Assembly (NCBI GenBank): GCA_027487435.1
Contig: JAIYDP010000250.1
Span: 1-49,332, forward strand
From: Verrucomicrobiaceae bacterium
GTDB lineage: Bacteria > Verrucomicrobiota > Verrucomicrobiia > Verrucomicrobiales > Akkermansiaceae
Direction: 5' to 3'
DNA: 49,332 bases
Under the pieces are notes generated by a model. The model ran no database searches, was not told the DNA's origin, and worked only from the letters and a program-made list of their open reading frames with translations. Both the position numbers and the translations under genes were made by a program. Below, piece by piece: positions 1 through 10,855 of the stretch. Each line of letters starts with the position of its first letter. Position 1 is the first letter of the stretch.

Positions 1-1554
1 ATGGGATCTGTGGCATTCATCACCAGTGGTCGATTGGGCTTTGTTTCGATGCCAAATATCGAGAAAAACCGTGTTTACATCAACCTGACGATGCCTCGAA
101 CGGCACAGGTCAAAGATACCAACGAAATGGTTCTACAATGCGAGCGTGCCGCTGAAGCTCTGCGCCGCGAATACACCGATCCCGCTACAGGGCAATCGGT
201 CGTCCTCGATGTTCTAGGCTCTGCCGGTGGCTGGCCCGGCATGTCGTGGGTCGATGCGCGCTCCGGCTACGTCATCATGACGGTGCTAGATAGCTCCGAA
301 CGCACCGCCGCCCATCCTGACACCAAGACTTTGCTCAGGCGATGGAAAGAACTTTGCGGTGATGTCAGCCGCGCTCAGTCTTTGTATGTCACGGCAGATA
401 CGGGGCGCGGTATCCGCAGCAGCGGCGGTGAGGAGTCCCTATCTATCGAACTCCGCGGCCCTGCTTCTGAAGCGCGTGACTTGCTCGCTGATGAAATCGT
501 CCGCTTGCTAGAATCTTACCAAGGTATTTCCTCAGCTGGAAATGACATTGCCCAAAATCGGGATGAACTCATTGCGACGATACGCCCCGAAGGTGAGGCT
601 CTGGGACTTACGCAACGAGAACTTGCCCGCCAAGTCCGCGCTTCATTTTTTGGCGAACAAGCTCAACGCGTTCAGCGAGAAATCGATGACATTCGCGTGA
701 TGGTGCGACTGCCGCTTGCCCAACGGGAATCATTGCACACCATTGAATCGATGCGCATCAAGATCCCCAATGGAGGGGAGGCTCCTCTTCGCACCGTTGC
801 CGACATTCATTTTGGCAAAGCACGTGCGGAAATTGATCGAACCGATGGGATGCAGGCCGTAACGATTTGGGCGCAAGTCGAAGACAACACCGTGGACATC
901 ATGGGAATCGCCAAAGATGTGGAAGCCAAACTCCAACCGATGATGTTTGATCATCCGACTTTGGGTTGGAAATTCACTGGCTACGTTGCTGAGCAAGCTG
1001 AAACAAAAAGCCGCATCATTCTAGGCGCGGTTGCGATTCTCATCGCCCTTTATGTTCTGCTTGTTGTACCTTTCAAATCCCTCATTCAGCCGCTTTACGT
1101 CATGGTCTCCATACCTTTTGGCGTCATCGGTGCTTTACTCGGGCATTTGCTGATGGATGTTACGCCTTCCTTTCTTTCGGCGTTCGGTGTCCTTGCCGTA
1201 GCAGGGATCGTGGTCAATAACGCGATTGTCATGATCGATTTCATCAACCAACATCAGGCAGAAGGTTTTGGTATGTTGGAATCCGTCATCGAATCTGGCG
1301 TGAAGCGCTTTCGTCCGATTTTCCTTACCTCCATGACCACCTTTGTTGGTATGGTGCCGACGATGCTCGACCACTCCATCCAAAACCAATTCCTTCGCCC
1401 CATGGCGGTTTCCTTAGCATTTGGCGTGCTGTTTGCTACCATCATCACGCTGTTTTTGATCCCATCGCTTTTCCTTGTATGCGAATCAGGACGAGCGAAG
1501 TTGGCTCGCCTTTTTTCATCGAAGCAGCAGGAAGCACTCTCGCAAGAAGCATAA
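1..1554 (+). CDS. RND-family efflux transporter, C-terminal half (partial at window edge)
   Basis: Inner-membrane proton-driven efflux pump of the AcrB/MdtB/CusA superfamily. Only 517 residues are present, against about 1,030 in full-length members, so the gene almost certainly begins upstream and the ATG at base 1 is an internal Met. The visible part starts in the periplasmic porter region (residues 20-330). It continues through five hydrophobic segments matching TM8-TM12, including residues near 395-415 (AGIVVNNAIVMIDF), a typical RND motif, and a last segment ending near LIPSLFLV. The C-terminus is a short polar cytoplasmic tail. Substrate class cannot be told from this half. No adaptor or outer-membrane channel gene follows; the next gene is ligA after a small repeat element. 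Family assignment is confident, substrate unknown. Confidence 0.93.
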   Translation: MGSVAFITSGRLGFVSMPNIEKNRVYINLTMPRTAQVKDTNEMVLQCERAAEALRREYTDPATGQSVVLDVLGSAGGWPGMSWVDARSGYVIMTVLDSSERTAAHPDTKTLLRRWKELCGDVSRAQSLYVTADTGRGIRSSGGEESLSIELRGPASEARDLLADEIVRLLESYQGISSAGNDIAQNRDELIATIRPEGEALGLTQRELARQVRASFFGEQAQRVQREIDDIRVMVRLPLAQRESLHTIESMRIKIPNGGEAPLRTVADIHFGKARAEIDRTDGMQAVTIWAQVEDNTVDIMGIAKDVEAKLQPMMFDHPTLGWKFTGYVAEQAETKSRIILGAVAILIALYVLLVVPFKSLIQPLYVMVSIPFGVIGALLGHLLMDVTPSFLSAFGVLAVAGIVVNNAIVMIDFINQHQAEGFGMLESVIESGVKRFRPIFLTSMTTFVGMVPTMLDHSIQNQFLRPMAVSLAFGVLFATIITLFLIPSLFLVCESGRAKLARLFSSKQQEALSQEA

Positions 1555-1555
1555 T

Positions 1556-1716
1556 CCCGAGATCCGAAGTAGAGCACCGTCATACGTTACCATCATTTGC
1601 CGCGCAAGGCATTTCAGACCTTGGGGCAGCATCGTTGGATGCAGCCCACTGCGACCATGAAACGCCTTGCACATGAAAGCCTGGCAGCGGCTTTCTGGCA
1701 CTCTACTTCGGATCTC
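1556..1716. repeat. Small MITE-like element with 16-bp perfect terminal inverted repeats
   Basis: GAGATCCGAAGTAGAG at 1559-1574 is exactly inverted at 1701-1716, enclosing about 126 bp with no convincing gene. The 20-bp string at 1556-1575 recurs identically at 21791-21810. The inner side of the right end (1679-1716, read on the minus strand) matches 21794-21831 at about 33 of 38 positions, so this is a dispersed element and not a chance hairpin. No target-site duplication is evident. It could also act as a transcription stop for the RND gene upstream. Confidence 0.6.
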
Positions 1717-1778
1717 TGGATCATCCGCCTACGAAATCCGCGCTTTCTTTGCTCGTCAAGCCCTCTCGGAATCCGTAA

Positions 1779-3962
<2,184 letters not shown>

Positions 3963-3964
3963 AG

Positions 3965-4615
3965 TTATTCAGGCTTGCGATTCAAGTGCTCGGTGATCGC
4001 TCGGCTCCAGGCCTCCAGATCATCACCTATCGCTTCGCCATCTTGATCCAAGATAAATTCTAATAGATCGCGTGCCTCTAGCCGCAACTCGCCTTGGCTG
4101 TGGCGCATCAGTTCGAGGGCAGCTGGGAGCTTCGCCGTATCTTCACGATTGTAGGCATTGTCCAACGCAACTCGCTGCATTTCTGGGTCCTCAAAGAAAT
4201 TCTCTTCAAGATAGGGTAAGACCATTTCAGGAAATTCTTCATCACTCACAAGATTAAGGGCATGACCCAAGGCTTCCGCACGCATTTCTTTCGCCATCGA
4301 AGGATCCGCTGCAATCATTAATAATTTCTCACTCGCTTGGCGCATGGGGATCTTGTCATCGGCGAGTAGTCGGGAAATTTCTTGTTCTGCCTGATCCGCT
4401 GCCACACCCGAAGATCGATTCGTCAAGCTAGGCCTCTTCGCGCGAGTCGGCTCGGAGTTTCGTCCACTTCCTCCTGATCCCTGCCGAGATGTTGTTTCGC
4501 TCGCCGATTTTTTCGGTGTTGCGGTTTTCAAGCCGTTCTGACTCTTCCATACGATGATGCAAGCCACAATAAGTGCGAAAACACCTGCAAACAATGCCAC
4601 AACTCTTGAATTCAT
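3965..4615 (-). CDS. Membrane-anchored hypothetical protein with helical C-terminal domain
   Basis: Function not recognised. From the Met at 4615 the product has 216 residues: a single hydrophobic segment at about residues 5-22 (ALFAGVFALIVACIIVW), a low-complexity Ser/Gly/Arg/Lys linker to about residue 70, then a mostly helical region rich in Glu, Leu and Ala (about 75-210) that could be HEAT/ARM-like. The frame stays open to an ATG at 4747, but the extra 44 residues look unlike a leader, and the internal start puts the membrane segment at the N-terminus. Topology is probably N-in with the helical domain in the periplasm. It converges on ligA with 2 bp between stops, so no terminator fits between them. 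Start uncertain; existence as a gene likely. Confidence 0.65.
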   Translation of the reverse strand: MNSRVVALFAGVFALIVACIIVWKSQNGLKTATPKKSASETTSRQGSGGSGRNSEPTRAKRPSLTNRSSGVAADQAEQEISRLLADDKIPMRQASEKLLMIAADPSMAKEMRAEALGHALNLVSDEEFPEMVLPYLEENFFEDPEMQRVALDNAYNREDTAKLPAALELMRHSQGELRLEARDLLEFILDQDGEAIGDDLEAWSRAITEHLNRKPE

Positions 4616-4988
4616 TCCTAATGGATAAAACCGCACGAGCAAAATTAAGCCGAAAATTGAGGAAAAGCGATAAAATTTCGCAACATGGCCATTGGCAAAA
4701 TGACCAGCGGATGAGCGAATCAATTTTGGATCATAGATTTTATCCAAGATCCTTTCGTGAATGCCCTAGTCAGTATCAAAAGATACGGGCAATAAAGTCC
4801 GAAATTTCAGGCGCGAGAAATGGATGAAGAGGATGTGCGGAACGCCTCCTCGGATCTCGGGTGAAAAACGCCGCGCTGAGGTTTTTTCTGTGAATTTATT
4901 TTTTTGTTTGCTATTGTGAAGCATTACCCATAAAGTCTTTACATAGTAAAGCAACCCAAGCCGCTATAAACCCCAAAGAAACAAGATT
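4616..4988. other. Intergenic region with possible divergent promoters
   Basis: No gene is visible here. It separates the divergently transcribed hypothetical (minus) and Verru_Chthon A gene (plus). A short perfect palindrome, CTTTAC-ata-GTAAAG, lies at 4937-4951, about 40 bp before the plus-strand start, and could be an operator. The string CGGATCTCGGG near 4853 partly resembles the end of the repeat element at 1556-1716. Neither is strong enough for a firm call. Confidence 0.3.
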
Positions 4989-7900
4989 ATGCAAAATAAC
5001 AGCAGGAACCCAAATTCCCAGAATGGCTTCACCTTGGTGATCACAGTCAGTATGATGGTACTCTTGGCCATGATCTGCTTGGGATTGCTTAGCCTTTCCT
5101 CAATCAGTCTGCGTACGAGTGGGCGAGAGCAATTTCAGGCTACAGCACGTGCCAATGCACGCATGGCCATGATGTTGGCGATAGGTGAACTTCAGAAAGA
5201 ATTGGGTCCCGATCGCAGAATCAATTGCCAAGCGGGAATGGATCCAACAGCCCTTGCCGAGCAACGGCAGTGGCTAGCGGTCTATGACTCTTGGAATGCG
5301 ACCGAAACAGCACGCCCAGATCCGACAACGCGCTTTCGCCGTTATTTGGTTTCGGGAGATCGAAATATTTTACAGACCCTCAGTGCTGCAAGCACCAGGC
5401 TAGGCGGAAAAACCATCGATCTCGTCGGAAGAAACACAGCGGGAGTCGATGGTCGGGTAAACGTCGGGCTCATGTCACTCGCCAATTCTTCGGGAAATGC
5501 AGGAAATTATGGCTATTGGATTGGCGATGAAAATTCTAAAGCGAAGGTGAATGCGGGGCGCGATATTCCCAGAACCGTAACGGATGAATTGCTGGCGATT
5601 GAGGCGGGGCAATCGGCTCCGGGCGTAGGTTTCCGTGTGAATCAAGGTTTCCAAGGTCTTACCCAAAGTGGACGTGCATCATGGGAAATGGGCGATGCTC
5701 TTCGCGCGAAGTCTCTTTCCCTCGCCTCGGCGGAGTTATTGCCTGGAATCAACGGTTCATTGGATCTGAACTATCACGACATCAGCACGACGAGCTATGG
5801 TTTGCTAACAGATGTTCGCAATGGCGGAATGAAGTCGGATCTGTCGCTCTATCTGGAGCAACCTTACACAGATCGTCTGCGTCAGCCACTCTACACGGTG
5901 AATCAGGGATCTAGGGTGAATTTCACACCCGATAGTGCCACCACTACCACACTGAATGAATTCTCGGGAATCACGATGGAGGAATTGTGGATCTACTACA
6001 ACCTTTACAAAGAAGTTACCCACACTCGGCCTGCGGTAAACGATGTGGCCATTGGACGACGCCCTGCCCGATTTCCCACCCTTCTTTCGGGAAACAGTCG
6101 CGAGGCCGTAGTGGCTGATCGGTTTTATCCCTACAAACGTCGCGTCTATTCGCAGGTGAAATACATGCTATCTCTTGCTGCTGAGGCCAGCACGACACAG
6201 CCCGGGAAATTTGATCTGCGTCTCGCCATTGATCCAGTTGTGGTCTTGTGGAATCCCTACAATGTCGCTCTAGAATACCAAACGGGCGGCTTCACCACCA
6301 TTGGCTTTTCGGGGCTTCCCTATGTCGCCGAATTCCAAATCACCAATGGAAACTCAAGTTCCACTTCCGTGGTAAATTTCTCGAATCTATTTCCGAATGG
6401 AAGTGTCAATTTGATTCCCGCAGTTCTCGGTAGAGATGCCCCCATCATCTTGCAACCTGGAGAGAGTCGTGTGTTTTCGCGTAGCGCAGGCAAAGGAGAT
6501 TCTTTGGCTGCGGGTTGGCGATATACCGAGGGAACGTTGCTCAAAGAAATCAATGCCGCCAATTCAACATTGCCCAGAAACCTAGATGCGAATGCAAGGG
6601 TTCGCCTCACGCTGCGTCCTGACGCCGGCGGCTTCGTCAATTATCTTACCTTTTGGTTCGGCCTACGCAGTCAGAGCCCTGCTTTGCAATCAGGCACTTT
6701 CATTCTTCAAGGGGATCGTAGGACTTCCGATCTGCCTACGGTGTCAACTCCACAGACCCTCACGGTTGCCAACATCATCGCTGATCGAAAAATTCCCCAC
6801 ATGCTGATCAGTCAGAACATGCGCGCGGAAAACGATACGATATCGCCGTCGAAATCATGGCTGTGGAGCAATCCCTCAATCTTGTTTCGACAAGCTGCCG
6901 ATAATAGTCCTGCGACGCGTCTAGCACATCAAATGGATCTTTTTGTCACAGCCGTCCACACATGGGAAAATCCTTATGTGCAAATCACGCCAGATAATCA
7001 GGCGTATTGGGGTGGGGGAACACGAGCGGACTTTGGTGTGCCGTTTTTCACCATGCGTGGTGTGCCGTTGACACCGATGAAATCTATCGCCGCGTTTCAA
7101 CACTCTTGTGCGAATGGCATGAGAAGACATTGGAAAAATAGCAACGTAAGTGTGCCTGCCGGTAGCTTTCCTCCCACCGCCGAAGGTCTCGATGGTCACC
7201 GCTATCTTTCCCCAATGGGTTCGAAGCTGATCGGTAATTCCTTTGCGCACCCGATGATCCCCGCATCGTCCACCAGCACTCAGGCTTCGCTTGCGGATGC
7301 TCAGGCGGCACCTCCTGTCGCGGCTACCGTACCTTTAGCAGATCATTCTTACCTTGCTAACGCAGCGCTCTGGGATTCATGGTATTTTTCTTCACTAGCA
7401 CCTCAAACGGTTCATCCTTATCGCTCCAATCAACGTTCTCTGCAGCAAGTGTTTGATGGATTTTATCCGCTCTCCACATCCACGACACCCGTGCCTCTTC
7501 CTACGGCACGCTTTACGCCGTATCGCCCTGGAAACGATACGCTACTGCGCACACTGATGATGAATGGAAATGCTGAACCTACCGCCTATCAAAAAATTGC
7601 CTCATACATGATGGTGGATGGAGCTTTTAACGTGAATTCTGTCTCGGTGAATGCATGGAAAGTGATTCTGGCGAGCTTGCGTGATCACGCTACGACTCGC
7701 ATGGACAGTGGCACAGGTGGCTTGGTCGTCGTGCCTGCCGAAACTGATTCGACGCCGGTCAACGGTCTCGGAACTGCAAACGGTGATTTCACTCAGCCCT
7801 CCGCAAATCCCGCAGAACGAACGCAGTGGAACGGGTTCCGTAGGCTTAGCGATGGCGAAATCGACCGACTCGCCAACGAGTTGGTGAATGAAATTCGACT

Positions 7901-8387
7901 CCGCGGTCCCTTTCTTTGTCTCTCCGACTTTATCAATCGCCGACCTGGTTCGAATTCTGACCTTTCTCGTCAAGGGGCTCTTCAATCGGCCATAGAAAAG
8001 GCGCAAATCAATGGCTCGTTAGATCAGGGAGCTCGCGCTCTGGGTGCAGTCCCTGGTGCTGTTTTTTCTGATGCTGCCAGAGGGTCGCGTGCAGCGGGAA
8101 TTCCCGCTTTCATGACACAAGCCGATCTTTTAACCCCTCTTGGCCCGATTTTGCAGGCGAGGTCAGATACATTTACCATCCGTGCCTATGGCAACGCGAC
8201 TGATTCCTTTGGCAACGTTCTAGCGGAAGCTTGGTGCGAAGCTGTCGTTCAAAGAACGCCCGATTTCATTGACCCCATTGACGCCTCTGCCACAAAGGAA
8301 ATCGTGTTGCGATCTGCGGTCAATCGAGCATATGGAAGGAAATACCGCTTGATCAGTTACCGCTTGCTAAATCGCAACGAAGTATGA
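4989..8387 (+). CDS. Verru_Chthon cassette protein A-like, pseudopilin-type N-terminus
   Basis: An 1,132-residue exported or cell-envelope protein. The N-terminus carries a type IV pilin-like signature at residues 13-42: GFTLV followed by a long hydrophobic stretch (MMVLLAMICLGLLSLS). Prepilin peptidase would cut after the Gly, although position +5 is Val and not the classical Glu. Right after it comes the ARANARMAMMLAIGELQKELGPD block typical of the Verrucomicrobiota family named Verru_Chthon cassette protein A (TIGR02600, by recall of the motif). The remainder is a long Ser/Thr/Asn-rich region with no catalytic motif I recognise. Cassette proteins B, C and D normally follow A, but only one short exported hypothetical does here, so the cassette is reduced or of a solo type. 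Likely role: a type II secretion/pilus-like surface structure; the molecular function is unknown. Confidence 0.8.
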   Translation: MQNNSRNPNSQNGFTLVITVSMMVLLAMICLGLLSLSSISLRTSGREQFQATARANARMAMMLAIGELQKELGPDRRINCQAGMDPTALAEQRQWLAVYDSWNATETARPDPTTRFRRYLVSGDRNILQTLSAASTRLGGKTIDLVGRNTAGVDGRVNVGLMSLANSSGNAGNYGYWIGDENSKAKVNAGRDIPRTVTDELLAIEAGQSAPGVGFRVNQGFQGLTQSGRASWEMGDALRAKSLSLASAELLPGINGSLDLNYHDISTTSYGLLTDVRNGGMKSDLSLYLEQPYTDRLRQPLYTVNQGSRVNFTPDSATTTTLNEFSGITMEELWIYYNLYKEVTHTRPAVNDVAIGRRPARFPTLLSGNSREAVVADRFYPYKRRVYSQVKYMLSLAAEASTTQPGKFDLRLAIDPVVVLWNPYNVALEYQTGGFTTIGFSGLPYVAEFQITNGNSSSTSVVNFSNLFPNGSVNLIPAVLGRDAPIILQPGESRVFSRSAGKGDSLAAGWRYTEGTLLKEINAANSTLPRNLDANARVRLTLRPDAGGFVNYLTFWFGLRSQSPALQSGTFILQGDRRTSDLPTVSTPQTLTVANIIADRKIPHMLISQNMRAENDTISPSKSWLWSNPSILFRQAADNSPATRLAHQMDLFVTAVHTWENPYVQITPDNQAYWGGGTRADFGVPFFTMRGVPLTPMKSIAAFQHSCANGMRRHWKNSNVSVPAGSFPPTAEGLDGHRYLSPMGSKLIGNSFAHPMIPASSTSTQASLADAQAAPPVAATVPLADHSYLANAALWDSWYFSSLAPQTVHPYRSNQRSLQQVFDGFYPLSTSTTPVPLPTARFTPYRPGNDTLLRTLMMNGNAEPTAYQKIASYMMVDGAFNVNSVSVNAWKVILASLRDHATTRMDSGTGGLVVVPAETDSTPVNGLGTANGDFTQPSANPAERTQWNGFRRLSDGEIDRLANELVNEIRLRGPFLCLSDFINRRPGSNSDLSRQGALQSAIEKAQINGSLDQGARALGAVPGAVFSDAARGSRAAGIPAFMTQADLLTPLGPILQARSDTFTIRAYGNATDSFGNVLAEAWCEAVVQRTPDFIDPIDASATKEIVLRSAVNRAYGRKYRLISYRLLNRNEV

Positions 8388-8416
8388 TCCCTTTCTTTTA
8401 TTACTAAAATCATCTT

Positions 8417-9136
8417 ATGACAAAATACCGAATACATTCCATCTTTACCGTGCTTTTTGCCATCATCGGATTCCAATTGCCGACATTAGCCCAAGAAAAG
8501 CCGGATGAAAAAAAAGAAGATCGCATCATGATGCGGGTGATTTGTAGCCAACCCGTAGAGGGAGCGACTGAGTTGAAACTCATGCAAGGCGATGCCATTC
8601 TGCAAGACGTGGCCATCATCGCCGCGCTGGTGACCGATCCCATCGCCATCGAGCGCGGTGATGCATTTTTATCCAAGCAGAGTGGTAGTGGTAAGGAAAT
8701 CACTCACCAGCCAGTGCTGAAATTCACCATTCCGGATTTGGGAAGCCGTTTTGTTTTAGCTTTATTTCCTTCGCCTGAAGCAAACGCAAAGATTCCCTAT
8801 CGTCATATTCTGATCCGCACGGATGGGTTACGCTTCGACTCGTCAGATTTGTATCTACATAACCTCACAGGAGTTCCGATTTCTGGCGAACTAGGCAAAA
8901 CGAGTTTCACCGTCGCTTCCGCTCAATCTACGATCGCAAGACCGAAGCCCGAACCAGCAAACCAACCTATGTATCAGGCGCGCTTTCAATTCCAACGAGA
9001 CGGCCAGAATCAAATTTTCAACGATACCCGCTGGCCTCTTGCCTCGACAGCACGTGTCTATCTCTTCTTTGTTCCTGATCCTGTGCGGAAATCTATCGGC
9101 TACGTTTCCTTTCGCGAGTATAGTCCGTTCCCGTGA
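8417..9136 (+). CDS. Exported hypothetical protein downstream of Verru_Chthon A
   Basis: A 239-residue protein of unrecognised family. It begins with a clear Sec signal peptide (residues 1-26, hydrophobic TVLFAIIGFQLPTLA, probable cleavage after LAQ). A charged patch with KPDEKKED follows, then a beta-rich body. It starts 29 bp after the Verru_Chthon A stop on the same strand, so the two are probably co-transcribed and may act in the same envelope structure. There are no cysteines beyond one near residue 47 and no catalytic motif. It is possibly specific to this lineage. Confidence 0.7.
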   Translation: MTKYRIHSIFTVLFAIIGFQLPTLAQEKPDEKKEDRIMMRVICSQPVEGATELKLMQGDAILQDVAIIAALVTDPIAIERGDAFLSKQSGSGKEITHQPVLKFTIPDLGSRFVLALFPSPEANAKIPYRHILIRTDGLRFDSSDLYLHNLTGVPISGELGKTSFTVASAQSTIARPKPEPANQPMYQARFQFQRDGQNQIFNDTRWPLASTARVYLFFVPDPVRKSIGYVSFREYSPFP

Positions 9137-9295
9137 AGCTCTAGAAACCGGCGATGGGCAAATTCCCGATCTGGAGTAGCCGACGTTAGTGTGATCGTGA
9201 TGGTTCCGACGGCTCGTAGTAACATAAAATGCAGATCGACAAGATCGACCAGTTCAACTAGAAATCTTGCATAGTCAAAGACGAAGAGTTCCAAC

Positions 9296-10804
9296 ATGAT
9301 AAATAAAATTTCACAGGTCATAGTTGCGGTATCATTGTTTCTAACAAATTTTGCCATTTGTGCGACTGAGGAGAGGAAACCGAACATCGTATTTATTGCG
9401 ATCGATGATCAAAACGACTGGATTGGCCACATGGGTGGTCATCCGTTGATTCAAACACCGCATATCGATCGACTTGCTGCTCGCGGCACTACGTTTCTAA
9501 ATGCCCATTGCCAAGCGCCGCTGTGCAATCCATCGCGCGTCAGTTTGTTGTTTGGTATGCGCCCTACCTCAACCGGTGTTTATGGCTTGTCGCCAGCTGC
9601 GAGAGAGTTGCCGGAACTCAAGGATCGCGTTTCATTGCCTCAGCATTTCGCTGCTCAGGGGTATAGCACATACGCCACAGGCAAAATATTCCATGCCGGA
9701 ACCTCGGCCGGCGGTGGGAAAAAGCAACTCGCCTCAGAATTCCAATTCACCGCACCGTACGGCGGTGTTGGCACTCGTCCACCTAAAAAACTGATCGAGA
9801 AAACGCCGATGGGCAATCACCCGCTGATGGATTGGGGTGTATGGCCGCTCGATAACGACGATACGGAAAAAGGCGATTACAAGGTAGCTAGCTGGGCCAT
9901 AGAGCAAATCAAAACGGCTCCGAAGGATCGGCCATTTTTTGTCGCAGCAGGATTTTTTCTTCCGCATGTGCCGTGTTATGCGACGCAAAAATGGTTCGAC
10001 CTCTATCCCGATGATGACAGTGTTTTGCCGAAAATCCTCGAAAATGATCGCGCCGACACACCGCGATTTTCATGGTATCTGCATTGGCAATTGCCCGAGC
10101 CACGCTTGAAATGGGTCAAGGAACAAAACCAGTGGCGCAATCTGGTACGTAGCTATCTCGCCTGCACCAGCTTTGTGGACTCGCAAGTCGGGCGTTTGCT
10201 TGACGCATTGGATGAAGCAGGCATCGCTGAAAACACGATCATCGTGCTGTGGAGCGATCACGGTTGGCATCTCGGCGAAAAAGGAATCACAGGAAAAAAT
10301 TCTTTGTGGGATCGCAGTACGAGGGTGCCATTGATTTTTGCAGGCCCTGGGGTCAAGGGCGGTCAACGTTGTAAGCAACCAGCAGAATTGTTAGATATCT
10401 ATTCGACGCTGGCCGATCTAACGAAAACTCCGCTGCGCCATGAACTCGAAGGCATTAGCTTAGTGCCCCAACTTAAAAACGCTGATACCAAACGCGAGCG
10501 CCCTGCCATCACCAGTCATAATCAAGGGAGCCATGCGATCCGCACGGAACGTTGGCGCTTCATTCATTATGCAGATGGCAGCGAAGAACTTTACGACATG
10601 GCTCATGACCCTAACGAGTGGACAAATATCATCGGCAAAACGGAACACGCCGCCGTGGTTGCCGACTTAAAAAAATGGCTGCCGAAAGTGGATCTCCCCC
10701 TCGCGCCAGGCAGTGCTGGCCGAGTCTTTACCTACGATCCAATATCCGACGAAGTCGTTTGGGAGGGCAAGAAAGTCAAGCGCACTGATCCGATTGTTGA
10801 ATAG
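9296..10804 (+). CDS. Exported sulfatase, iduronate-2-sulfatase-like
   Basis: Hydrolyses sulfate esters, probably on a sulfated polysaccharide, in the periplasm or outside the cell. A 502-residue protein with a signal peptide (residues 1-23) followed by the metal-binding start of the alkaline-phosphatase fold (NIVFIAIDDQNDW, aspartates at 37-38). The formylglycine motif is CNPSR with Cys77 as the residue to be converted. A second metal/active-site block reads WSDHGWHLGEKG near residue 321, and GKNSLWDRSTRVPL follows. The IDDQNDW and CNPSR forms resemble bacterial iduronate-2-sulfatases. The gene stands alone on the plus strand, 159 bp after the preceding gene, and ends at a strong hairpin. 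The anaerobic or aerobic sulfatase-maturing enzyme is not in this window. Confidence 0.92.
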   Translation: MINKISQVIVAVSLFLTNFAICATEERKPNIVFIAIDDQNDWIGHMGGHPLIQTPHIDRLAARGTTFLNAHCQAPLCNPSRVSLLFGMRPTSTGVYGLSPAARELPELKDRVSLPQHFAAQGYSTYATGKIFHAGTSAGGGKKQLASEFQFTAPYGGVGTRPPKKLIEKTPMGNHPLMDWGVWPLDNDDTEKGDYKVASWAIEQIKTAPKDRPFFVAAGFFLPHVPCYATQKWFDLYPDDDSVLPKILENDRADTPRFSWYLHWQLPEPRLKWVKEQNQWRNLVRSYLACTSFVDSQVGRLLDALDEAGIAENTIIVLWSDHGWHLGEKGITGKNSLWDRSTRVPLIFAGPGVKGGQRCKQPAELLDIYSTLADLTKTPLRHELEGISLVPQLKNADTKRERPAITSHNQGSHAIRTERWRFIHYADGSEELYDMAHDPNEWTNIIGKTEHAAVVADLKKWLPKVDLPLAPGSAGRVFTYDPISDEVVWEGKKVKRTDPIVE

Positions 10805-10807
10805 CAA

Positions 10808-10834
10808 AAAAGCGCAGTAGCTAGCTGCGCTTTT
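10808..10834. terminator. Bidirectional intrinsic terminator between convergent genes
   Basis: A perfect 10-bp stem, AAAAGCGCAG (10808-10817) paired with CTGCGCTTTT (10825-10834), has a 7-nt loop and A/T tracts on both sides. It sits between the sulfatase stop (10804) and the DUF1552 stop (10856), so it can terminate transcription from both strands. Confidence 0.85.
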
Positions 10835-10855
10835 CTAAAATTAGCACGCCACGAT

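Noticed and set aside
1..3. ATG at base 1 as the true start of the RND gene
   Set aside because: The protein begins in the middle of the RND fold and is half the family length, so the window edge has cut the gene.
4937..4951. Operator palindrome before the Verru_Chthon A gene
   Set aside because: Only 6-bp arms in AT-rich DNA and a single occurrence; kept as a note in the intergenic entry only.
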